From contig JAGOUA010000004.1 of the NCBI GenBank assembly GCA_018061485.1, forward strand, positions 1 through 23,295: a stretch of 23,295 nt of DNA, written 5' to 3'. Position numbers and translations under genes: made by a program. The stretch is from Patescibacteria group bacterium. Lineage in GTDB: Bacteria; Patescibacteriota; Patescibacteriia; 2-12-FULL-60-25. The notes under the pieces are model-generated. The model was not told the DNA's origin and ran no database searches. It worked only from the letters and a program-made list of their open reading frames with translations. This document shows, piece by piece, positions 6,721 to 12,852 of this stretch; within the stretch, counting starts at the first letter, position 1, and every line of letters starts with the position of its first letter.

Positions 6721-7149
6721 CTAGCGAGCTGGTGGTAGAAATGTGACTGTTGCTTCCCAGTCCGTTATTGAGGAGGTGGAAATTTTAGGACTTACGAGTG
6801 AAGACCGTTGCTGGACTACTATGGCAACGGTTCCGAGTTCTGCAGACCGAGCGATCATTCTGGTCGCTGACGCATTCGAAAGAGCTCGATGCACCACTGC
6901 CTTCGGAAGAGCGCATCGCGTTGTCTGTATCTTGCGGATAGCTTTTCCGTCCACCATGCTTTGGATCATGGCGAAAACCCGAGTTAGACTTTCCCCAGTG
7001 CTTGGGTACCAAGAAGTATACTCACCCATACTCGTTAAGAGCTTATGAATGAGAAGTTGTGCGTCCGTCAGGCATTGTTGACGCACCAGGGTATTGAGTG
7101 GTTCGCTCGGCGTGAAGTCGCAGTAGTCGTTAACGTTTTCGTGAGTCAC
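6721..7149 (-). CDS. Small hypothetical protein
   Basis: 142 residues, not recognised. The start is GTG at 7149 (MTHENVNDYC), preceded by a purine-rich AGAAAGAAAGAG about nine bases upstream. There is no signal peptide or membrane segment. The sequence is polar in the first third, then has an Ala/Arg-rich helical middle and a beta-looking end (LGTVAIVVQQ, EATVTFLPPAR). The case for a real gene comes from its surroundings: a near-consensus promoter (TTGACG-17-TATAGT) ending in a defined leader with a strong hairpin, and a terminator just after the stop. It lies downstream of the transketolase genes on the same strand but has its own promoter. The reading frame itself is weak evidence, and a structured RNA from the same promoter remains possible. 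Confidence 0.6.
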   Translation of the reverse strand: MTHENVNDYCDFTPSEPLNTLVRQQCLTDAQLLIHKLLTSMGEYTSWYPSTGESLTRVFAMIQSMVDGKAIRKIQTTRCALPKAVVHRALSNASATRMIARSAELGTVAIVVQQRSSLVSPKISTSSITDWEATVTFLPPAR

Positions 7150-7173
7150 GTTTACAGCTCTTTCTTTCTTGTA

Positions 7174-7196
7174 CGCTTCTCAACTATTGAGAAACG
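7174..7196 (-). promoter_or_regulatory. Hairpin at the 5' end of the small-gene transcript
   Basis: Ten-base stem CGTTTCTCAA/TTGAGAAGCG (one G-T pair) with loop TAG, starting within about two bases of the predicted transcription start and ending about 15 bases before the Shine-Dalgarno. It may stabilise the mRNA 5' end, or as DNA it may be a dyad operator. Confidence 0.6.
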
Positions 7197-7204
7197 CATA
7201 CGTC

Positions 7205-7233
7205 ACTATACCTAAAACAAGTACAAACGTCAA
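7205..7233 (-). promoter_or_regulatory. Strong promoter of the gene at 6721
   Basis: Minus strand TTGACG (7228-7233), 17-base spacer, TATAGT (7205-7210): ten of twelve positions match consensus. It overlaps the stop codon of the transketolase C-terminal gene. Confidence 0.75.
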
Positions 7234-8207
7234 TGTTTTCGCGAGACCGCGCGCTTGGCCGCTTTGACGATGTCTGCGGTGGTCAGGCCGTAGGCGTGCA
7301 AGAGCTCTTTTGGTTCACCAGACTCACCAAAACTATCCGGCATAGCGATGGCTTCGATGGGGGTGGGGAGATGCTGCGCTAGGATCTCGCTAACCGCTCC
7401 GAATAGACCGCCATGAACCTGATGTTCTTCGACCGTGACAACGCACCCCGTTTTTTTGACGGAAGCGAGGAGTGTTTTTTCATCAAATGGCTTGATGGTC
7501 GAGGCGTTGATAACTTCCGCAGAAAGTCCCTTTTTTTCCAGAAGTTCGGCAGCTTCGAGCGCTTCGTAGACCAGTGGCCCGCAGGCGACAAGCGTGACAT
7601 CTGCGCCTGGGCGCAGAACGCGGTGTTTTCCAATGGTAAAAGGCGTGTCTTCGGCGAGAATCACGGGTGTTGGCTCGCGTGTGAGGCGTAGGTACATGGG
7701 CCCGTCAATGCCCGCCATGGCCACGGTCGCCGCTTTTGCCTCGTGATAATCACACGGGACAATGACGGTGAGGTTGGGAAGGACGCGTGTGATGGCGATA
7801 TCTTCGAGAGCTTGATGTGTGGCGCCATCTGGACCAACAGAGAGGCCTGCATGAGCTCCCACGAGCTTCACGTTCGCTTGGGTGTAGCATACGGAGACGC
7901 GTACCTGATCCCAACTTCGTCCGGGCATGAATACCGCGTAGGAACTCAAAAAAGGGATTTTTCCCGAGAGAGCGAGTCCTGCGGCCATGCCCACCATGTG
8001 CTGTTCGGAGACGCCACACTCAATAAAACGTTCAGGAAACTGTTCGCGAAAACCATGAACGCGAGTTGATTCGGCGAGGTCGGCCGTGAGAACGACGATC
8101 CGTTCGTCCGCTGCACCAAGCTCAAGAAGCGCGTCGCCATATCCATTGCGTGTCGCCACCGATTGCTGTCGTTCAGTAAAAAGGTCTGGATGAAGAAGGG
8201 TGGGCAT
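7230..8207 (-). CDS. Transketolase, C-terminal subunit
   Basis: Second half of a split transketolase (325 residues): the pyrimidine-binding domain of the thiamine-diphosphate site (about 15-180) and the C-terminal transketolase domain (about 195-320). The activating Glu of the cofactor is visible as Glu68 in ECGVSEQHMVG. The phosphate-binding region H-A-G-L-S-V-G-P-D-G-A-T-H-Q and the C-terminal VTVEEHQVHGGLFGAVSE are typical of the split form. It moves two-carbon ketol units between sugar phosphates in the non-oxidative pentose phosphate pathway. It must pair with the N-terminal subunit encoded three bases upstream. A 1-deoxyxylulose-5-phosphate synthase half is less likely, given the split organisation and the rpiB/rpe genes nearby. 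Confidence 0.93.
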   Translation of the reverse strand: MPTLLHPDLFTERQQSVATRNGYGDALLELGAADERIVVLTADLAESTRVHGFREQFPERFIECGVSEQHMVGMAAGLALSGKIPFLSSYAVFMPGRSWDQVRVSVCYTQANVKLVGAHAGLSVGPDGATHQALEDIAITRVLPNLTVIVPCDYHEAKAATVAMAGIDGPMYLRLTREPTPVILAEDTPFTIGKHRVLRPGADVTLVACGPLVYEALEAAELLEKKGLSAEVINASTIKPFDEKTLLASVKKTGCVVTVEEHQVHGGLFGAVSEILAQHLPTPIEAIAMPDSFGESGEPKELLHAYGLTTADIVKAAKRAVSRKH

Positions 8208-8210
8208 AGA

Positions 8211-9065
8211 TTATTCGTGCTCTGAATGAATGGCTCCTGCCAGGGTGCGGAGTTCGTGCAGGGCGCGTCGCGCTTCGGCGGGATCGGGTGGTTTTCCGTG
8301 CCAGCGAAAGTCGGCTTCCATAAAGCTCACGCCTTTTCCGGGAATAGTATGCGCGATAATGGCGGTGGGTTTTTCGTAAATCGCTTGGGCTTGCTCTAAT
8401 ACATCCATGATGCGCCGCATGTTATGACCGTCCACCTCGAGGACATGAAAGCCAAAGGCTTTGAGCTTGTCCGCAAGAGGTTCAAGCGGCATCACGTCTT
8501 CGGTATAGCCATCAATTTGAATATTATTGCGGTCGATAATGACGGTGAGATTATTGAGGCGAGCTTTTCCTGCATGAAGAAAGGCTTCCCAGCACTGGCC
8601 TTCATTGAGTTCGCCGTCACCCATTAAGCAGTACGTTCGCCAACGTGCGCGGTCCATCTTTGCGGCAAACGCCATGCCGACGGCCTGCGAGATGCCCTGT
8701 GCTAATGGTCCGCCACAGGTTTCGATACCAATGCCAAAGTGACTATTGGAGTGGCCTTGAAAGGGTGAGCCAAACGCTCGCAGGCTCGAATGAAAGGCTT
8801 CAACGGAGCAAAAGCCACGTCGTGCGAGGGTGGCGTATAACACGGGACAGATGTGCGCATTCGAGAGAACGAGGCGATCTCGATCTTCCATGGACGGACG
8901 CGCAGGATCTACATGGAGGACGTGAAAATAGAGCGCGGTAAAGATATCCGCCATGCCAAGAGGCCCTGCGGAGTGCCCGCTTTTTGCCTTCACGAGGGCT
9001 TTAATAATATCTTGGCGAATCGTGTTCGCCATGAGTTCGAGTTCTTGAATCGATAAGGAGCGCAT
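8211..9065 (-). CDS. Transketolase, N-terminal subunit
   Basis: First half of a split transketolase (284 residues): the diphosphate- and Mg-binding domain. The cofactor motif is GDG (149-151) with Asn180 about 30 residues later (GDGELNEGQCWEA...IIDRNNIQ). His31 in SGHSAGPLGM, His71 in SNAHICP and His105 in GHSN correspond to conserved active-site His residues of full-length enzymes. The SNAH motif has Ala where many have Gly. It is the first gene of a two-gene unit, with the C-terminal subunit beginning three bases after its stop, so 1:1 synthesis is expected. A -10 box ends only 11 bases before the ATG, and no Shine-Dalgarno fits, suggesting a leaderless message. Confidence 0.93.
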   Translation of the reverse strand: MRSLSIQELELMANTIRQDIIKALVKAKSGHSAGPLGMADIFTALYFHVLHVDPARPSMEDRDRLVLSNAHICPVLYATLARRGFCSVEAFHSSLRAFGSPFQGHSNSHFGIGIETCGGPLAQGISQAVGMAFAAKMDRARWRTYCLMGDGELNEGQCWEAFLHAGKARLNNLTVIIDRNNIQIDGYTEDVMPLEPLADKLKAFGFHVLEVDGHNMRRIMDVLEQAQAIYEKPTAIIAHTIPGKGVSFMEADFRWHGKPPDPAEARRALHELRTLAGAIHSEHE

Positions 9066-9076
9066 AGAGGTAGTGT

Positions 9077-9105
9077 AGCATAGTTGGGGAGAGTCGGGCA
9101 GACAA
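9077..9105 (-). promoter_or_regulatory. Predicted promoter of the transketolase genes
   Basis: Minus strand TTGTCT (9100-9105), 17-base spacer, TATGCT (9077-9082). It starts within the T-run of the upstream terminator. Predicted start is about five bases before the ATG at 9065. Confidence 0.5.
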
Positions 9106-9131
9106 AAACACCCCCGAATAAGGGGTGTTTT
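9103..9131 (-). terminator. Terminator downstream of the rpiB operon
   Basis: Perfect ten-base stem AAAACACCCC/GGGGTGTTTT (9105-9114 with 9122-9131), seven-base loop, T-run on the minus strand. It closes the operon whose last stop is at 9337. Between them lie an R-type repeat and about 80 bases with no recognisable feature. Confidence 0.8.
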
Positions 9132-9213
9132 AGGGCGTCGTGCTTTGTGCTCAGCGATGCGCGTTCAAGGGATTCGTCTCCGGTGTTACCCGTTTGTCTG
9201 GCGAGAATGCGTA

Positions 9214-9335
9214 TCAGCTTTTCAGATTGGATGCAGAGCGAGGAGCGACCGAGGCTTTTTGCGAGGCGTACTTCCTGTACGGTGAGTAAAAAACGCAAGG
9301 ACGTGACAAAGCTATGCGCCAATATGGAAGGCTGA
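9214..9335 (-). repeat. Structured repeat element, R-type copy 3
   Basis: Reverse-oriented copy, 122 nt like the other two. The core (9226-9323) is close in sequence to the copies at 6332 and 16121. The outer arms (9319-9335 with 9214-9230) have quite different bases but still pair at 14 of 17 positions. It begins two bases after the stop codon of the cupredoxin-like gene, in its sense direction. Confidence 0.88.
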
Positions 9336-9336
9336 C

Positions 9337-10119
9337 TTATGGGACGACGTTGATGGTGGCATTCGCTCCGCTATTAAACGTATCCGTATAGTCGAACGAT
9401 CCTGTTGTAGAGAATGTTCGAGCGTAGGTGCCGTTTGGAGCGAGAGTGCCGGACTGCCAGCCTGCGCCTTTGACCGAGTGGTTATAGATGTCACGGTTGG
9501 TCCAAGTCACGGTTGTGCCGCGCTTGATGGTGATCGTGGTAGGAACAAAGCCCGTCTCCGTATCGCCGATGGAGATGTTCGCAATCTCAGGGGTGAGTTG
9601 CTTATCCATCGCGATGGTGGTGGTTTGCGTCATCACGTTTTGTGGGCTGAATTCGCGTGTCGACTCAATAGGTGTTCCAAGACGGTAGTTGGTAAAGAGC
9701 TGGTCTGGAACGTCGTCGATTTGCTGCTTCCAGCTGAGCGAGTACAGGCTTTGAGCGATAGATTCTGTCATGACGTGACGAAGAACGCCTCCTTGATCAA
9801 CGGCATACACACGAGGGTCCGTGGTGATTTTAATCATCTTACGTCCTGGGCGGTACGTCACGTTGCCACCGATAGGAATCGCGGAAAGCGCTTTTGCGGG
9901 AATGACTTTTACCTGAGAAAAATCGTTGTACCAGGTAAAGTAGGTTTTATCATTCGGGAAGACGTAGCGTTTGCCGTTTGAGGCAAAATAGTAGACGGCG
10001 GAATTGGTCGGAGACTTGATGAGATCGCCCGTATTAAACACGGAGCGTTCTGCCGCGATGCCCGAAAGAGGGGCGAGGAGAAGAGCTCCAAGCGCCAACA
10101 CCGAGAAGAGGGATTTCAT
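9337..10119 (-). CDS. Secreted protein: CPR-type N-terminal domain plus cupredoxin-like domain
   Basis: 260 residues. An N-terminal signal peptide (about 1-23, cut near GIAA-ERS) directs it out of the cell. Residues 30-150 form a domain that also opens the neighbouring secreted protein (shared VYY, RYVFPN/RLVFPN, WY, DFS, KITTDP, VY, LRHV, SLY and GTPI landmarks). Residues 178-260 have a cupredoxin (plastocyanin-like) pattern: GFVPTTITIKRGTTVTWTNRD, then NHSV and FDYTDTFNSGANATINV. Only the first copper ligand (His214) remains. The positions expected to hold Cys, His and Met are Asp246, Asn249 and Ala252, so copper binding is unlikely and a structural or binding role is inferred. It is the last gene of the rpiB operon, 12 bases after the previous gene, and is followed by an R-type repeat. 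Confidence 0.85.
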   Translation of the reverse strand: MKSLFSVLALGALLLAPLSGIAAERSVFNTGDLIKSPTNSAVYYFASNGKRYVFPNDKTYFTWYNDFSQVKVIPAKALSAIPIGGNVTYRPGRKMIKITTDPRVYAVDQGGVLRHVMTESIAQSLYSLSWKQQIDDVPDQLFTNYRLGTPIESTREFSPQNVMTQTTTIAMDKQLTPEIANISIGDTETGFVPTTITIKRGTTVTWTNRDIYNHSVKGAGWQSGTLAPNGTYARTFSTTGSFDYTDTFNSGANATINVVP

Positions 10120-10131
10120 AGTAGATGAACG

Positions 10132-11556
10132 TTAGCGCGTTTGAGGAAGAATGAGAATAGGGGCGTATGCCTCCTCGCGGGTGACCCCAAGAATGTCAAT
10201 AGCACGAGCACGAAACGAGCGTGTACCGATTTGGGTGGTAGGATCGCTGAGATACGAGCACTGCGTCGTTTCACAAGAAGCGACGACGGTTTCGCCTTCA
10301 AGAATTTGGACGCGGGCTACGCCGTTTTCATCGGAGGCTTGAGCGCTAAGGCTGATGCGCTCGCCTTGTTGGATAGTGAGAGGGCTGCTGCCAAGGGTAA
10401 GAACGGGTCGAACGTTCTGTACAACGGCGAGGGTGGTTGTAGCGGTCTGCCACGTTTGTCCAGCTGTATCATCTCCGCGAACGACAACGCTGAACGTGGT
10501 TCCTACTGGGCCTGTGAGTTGATATTCATAGGTGCAGCTTTGAACGGAATAGCATGAATGTTGCTCGACGCCATTCACGACAAACATCATCCGTTGCAGG
10601 TTGATAAGAGGATCGCTCCATTCAGCACGCATGTTTATCACGCCATTGGTGAGCGCTTCGGTATTTGAGCTCGTAAGGCGAAGAGCACCCGCTGCCGCGT
10701 CACGAACGGGAACGGTGAGGGTTCGCTCGACGATCGTTCCATCCATAAAACGAGCGGTCGCTTGCAGGCGATACTCGGTGATGAGGGATTGGGTTGGGTG
10801 TTGCAATTCATACGTACACACGGGACGTTGCTCGCAAGACGCGACAGGAACGCCGTTCACCAAAAGACGAAGGCTCTGCGGCGTTTGATATTCTCCGAAC
10901 AAACTTACGAGAATGGAGGTTCCTGGTCGAACGCCAAGCTCGTCGCTCACGCGCAGCGAGAGACTTCCGGGTTGTGCCGGAGCCGGTGGTTCCACAGGAG
11001 GAGGTGTTGGCGTACCAGGATCGGTTGTCGGAGGTGTGGCCGATCGTTGGTTATCACGAATACTTTCTGCCATCACGGGTGGTTCGGCCTCGGTGATGGG
11101 GGTGCCTATCTGATAGCTCGTAAAAAAGATGTCCGCAATATCATGCACCTGGCGTGCCCAGTCCGCTCCGTACAAGCTACGCGCCAGTTCTTCCGTGGTA
11201 ACGTGGCGCAGGGTGGCACCCGCCTCTACACGGTACACTTTTGGATCGGTGGTGATCTTCACCAGGGTACCCGGCTTAAACGCGACTAGCCCCGTTAAGC
11301 GATAGCGTGCAATGGCGGGCAGGGAGAGGACTTCAACGGAAGAAAAATCCGCTCCATACCAACTGCGGTACACGTGCTCATTGGGAAACACAAGCCGACG
11401 CTCTTGGTCGAGGAGGTAGTACACCTCTGGCGAGGAGTCTGTTCGTACCAAGGGGTACATGGTTTCGCGAATAGGGATGAGGGCGTGAGCGAGGGAGGGT
11501 AACGCCAGCGCGATGGCAAGGCTCAACACGGTGAGGACTTTTGGGAGAGTGGTCAT
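10132..11556 (-). CDS. Secreted protein: CPR-type N-terminal domain, Pro-rich linker, three Ig-like domains
   Basis: 474 residues. The ATG at 11556 is chosen because it overlaps the rpe stop as ATGA and directly opens a signal peptide (about 1-26). Residues 36-155 are the domain shared with the next gene. Residues 172-197 are a Thr/Pro-rich linker. Three Ig-like beta domains follow (about 198-285, 288-380, 384-472), each with a short loop bearing a close Cys pair followed by Thr/Ser-Tyr: C241/C247, C335/C341, C428/C433. These pairs could form disulfides outside the cell. There is no sorting motif or C-terminal membrane segment. A cell-surface or adhesive role is inferred from Ig-like domains in general. 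Translation is probably coupled to rpe, which is odd for a secreted protein. Confidence 0.85.
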   Translation of the reverse strand: MTTLPKVLTVLSLAIALALPSLAHALIPIRETMYPLVRTDSSPEVYYLLDQERRLVFPNEHVYRSWYGADFSSVEVLSLPAIARYRLTGLVAFKPGTLVKITTDPKVYRVEAGATLRHVTTEELARSLYGADWARQVHDIADIFFTSYQIGTPITEAEPPVMAESIRDNQRSATPPTTDPGTPTPPPVEPPAPAQPGSLSLRVSDELGVRPGTSILVSLFGEYQTPQSLRLLVNGVPVASCEQRPVCTYELQHPTQSLITEYRLQATARFMDGTIVERTLTVPVRDAAAGALRLTSSNTEALTNGVINMRAEWSDPLINLQRMMFVVNGVEQHSCYSVQSCTYEYQLTGPVGTTFSVVVRGDDTAGQTWQTATTTLAVVQNVRPVLTLGSSPLTIQQGERISLSAQASDENGVARVQILEGETVVASCETTQCSYLSDPTTQIGTRSFRARAIDILGVTREEAYAPILILPQTR

Positions 11557-12206
11557 AGAGCGGTATGAGCAAGATGGGTAAGGTGTTGCCACGCATGAAC
11601 AGGGGTGCGTGTCGTATCAGAAAAAAGAGCGGAAGCGGTGTACAGGTGGTCCGCGCCGAGTTCGGCAAGGCGAGGAATGCGCTCTTCATTCACGCCTCCA
11701 TCCACGCCGATCTCGAGATCGGGGGAGAGTTCGCGCGCGAGACGGAGTTTTTCGAAGGTGGTGGGAACGAAGGGTTGGCCGCTCCATCCTGGATGAACCC
11801 CTAGTAAGAGAAGCGTATCAAGCTTGGGGGTGAGAGAGAAGACGGTTGATAGCGCCGTTTCTGGATTGAGGGCGATGCCACACGCGAGGCCGCGTTTGCG
11901 ACACCATTCGAGTAACTGCTCGTGAGGAACGGGAGCTTCTTGGTGCCAGATCACGCGCTTGAGGAGTGGGTGTCGCTCCCATTGTTGCATCACCTCAAGA
12001 GGATGTTCACACATGAGGTGTAACTCAATACAAGGTCCTTGCGTAGGCCATTCGCTCGCTTGGTAGAAGCTCGTATTAGGCAAAAAGCGTCCATCAAGGC
12101 AGTCAATCTGTATCCATGGAACTTCGATCGCGCTGTGCCAACGGTCTAATGCCTCTTGCTTGGTCGCGGCAAGAATGGCGGGAATAATGTCAGGAACGTG
12201 CATCAT
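11553..12206 (-). CDS. rpe: Ribulose-phosphate 3-epimerase, divergent
   Basis: Expected to interconvert ribulose 5-phosphate and xylulose 5-phosphate; TIM-barrel fold. From ATG 12206 (ATGA overlap with the rpiB stop; ATG 12203 is the alternative) it has 217 residues, the normal size. Family landmarks are present but altered: IIPAIL (usually IAPSIL), WIQIDCLDGRFLPN (usually iHvDvMDGhFVPN), ELHLMC with His63, NPET, VHPGWSGQ (usually VNPGFGGQ) and the catalytic Asp169 in GVDGGV. Of the four usual metal ligands, Asp35, His63 and Asp169 are kept, but the first His is Gln33. The surrounding pentose phosphate genes support the role. The missing ligand makes reduced or altered activity, or another pentose/hexulose phosphate substrate, possible. 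Confidence 0.85.
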   Translation of the reverse strand: MMHVPDIIPAILAATKQEALDRWHSAIEVPWIQIDCLDGRFLPNTSFYQASEWPTQGPCIELHLMCEHPLEVMQQWERHPLLKRVIWHQEAPVPHEQLLEWCRKRGLACGIALNPETALSTVFSLTPKLDTLLLLGVHPGWSGQPFVPTTFEKLRLARELSPDLEIGVDGGVNEERIPRLAELGADHLYTASALFSDTTRTPVHAWQHLTHLAHTAL

Positions 12207-12640
12207 ATGGCGTCGAGCTTGTGGATACGTCGTACATGGCGTTGAGCAAGGGAGGGGGACGCTTCCATCCATGCGGTCAGAATATGTTCGGCTTGGGTGG
12301 GTGACGTAAAGCGTTCGCCCAAGACCAAGATATTCGCGTGATTATGCTCGCGTGCAAGGTGGGCTTCTTCGGCGGTGCGAGCTACTACGGCGCGCACACC
12401 TCGAAAGCGGTTGGCGGCAATTTCCATACCAAAACCGGATCCGCAGACCAAAATTCCTTGAGCGTCGGGGTGCTTGGCGACGTGTTTAGCGAGTCTTTGA
12501 GCGATGTCTGGATAGTCGTCTCCATCTTGAGCGTCGGGCGAGAGATCTTCGACACGGAGGCGTTGCTTCGCTAAAAAGAGGCGTAAACGCTCTTTAAGGG
12601 CGAATCCTGCGTGATCAGCGCCGAGAAGGTACGTAGACAT
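12203..12640 (-). CDS. rpiB: Ribose-5-phosphate isomerase B
   Basis: Interconverts ribose 5-phosphate and ribulose 5-phosphate. 145 residues from the ATG at 12640; the frame stays open further upstream, but that part runs into a repeat element and looks unlike the family. Landmarks: GADHAGF (Asp9, His10), DYPD (42-45), the catalytic Cys66 in CGSGFGM (usual CGTG; Ser for Thr), AANRFRGVRA and REHNHANILVLGER with His99. It is the first gene of an operon with rpe and two secreted proteins, each junction of the first three overlapping by four bases. An allose-6-phosphate isomerase cannot be excluded from sequence alone, but the rpe neighbour favours ribose 5-phosphate. Confidence 0.93.
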   Translation of the reverse strand: MSTYLLGADHAGFALKERLRLFLAKQRLRVEDLSPDAQDGDDYPDIAQRLAKHVAKHPDAQGILVCGSGFGMEIAANRFRGVRAVVARTAEEAHLAREHNHANILVLGERFTSPTQAEHILTAWMEASPSLAQRHVRRIHKLDAI

Positions 12641-12705
12641 ACGGAGATGGATAAAGTGTATCATGAATGCAGAGTGGGTGAATACGGTTTGGTTCCCGTC
12701 CGCGG

Positions 12706-12808
12706 GACGTGGAGCTTTGGATGAGATGCGAGGCCGCGTCGCTCGCGAGCGACGACGGCGAAGAGCTGGAGCAAGCGACACGCCGGTAGATCGCCAAAGT
12801 CCCACGTC
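12706..12808 (-). repeat. Structured repeat element, S-type copy 2
   Basis: 103 nt between divergent rpiB and ileS. The outer stem GACGTGGGACTTTGG (12794-12808, minus strand) pairs with 12706-12720 at 14 of 15 positions, including one G-T pair, closed by TTGG/CCAA. The core is 81 nt, with CGGCG/CGCCG and a perfect 18-base palindrome CGTCGCTCGCGAGCGACG at 12737-12754 as central hairpin. It shares TTGGCGAYCTAC, TCGCTT, CTCCA and CATCTCATCCAA with the element at 6120. Confidence 0.65.
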
Positions 12809-12814
12809 TTATTC

Positions 12815-12843
12815 TTGACGGGGGGACTGTTTCGTCCCAAGAT
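12815..12843 (+). promoter_or_regulatory. Predicted promoter of ileS
   Basis: TTGACG (12815-12820), 17-base spacer, weak -10 CAAGAT (12838-12843). Predicted start is within about three bases of the ATG at 12853. The GAGGGC just before the ATG is too close to act as a normal Shine-Dalgarno, which fits a leaderless message. Confidence 0.4.
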
Positions 12844-12852
12844 AGAGGGCAT

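Noticed and set aside
9084..9335. 83-residue frame on the plus strand upstream of the transketolase genes
   Set aside because: It is made of a terminator hairpin plus the reverse strand of an R-type repeat; no ribosome site or family is seen.
12207..12272. Longer rpe start at 12272
   Set aside because: It would overlap rpiB by about 70 bases; ATG 12206 gives the usual family length and a four-base ATGA overlap.
12641..12805. Longer rpiB start (open frame to 12805)
   Set aside because: The extra 55 residues are encoded by the S-type repeat, look unlike any rpiB N-terminus, and the family normally begins at MSTYLLGADHAG.
12706..12852. T-box riboswitch in front of ileS
   Set aside because: No T-box consensus or specifier loop with terminator is present. 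The structured segment ends before the promoter, belongs to the S-type repeat family, and shares blocks with the copy beside tRNA-Thr.
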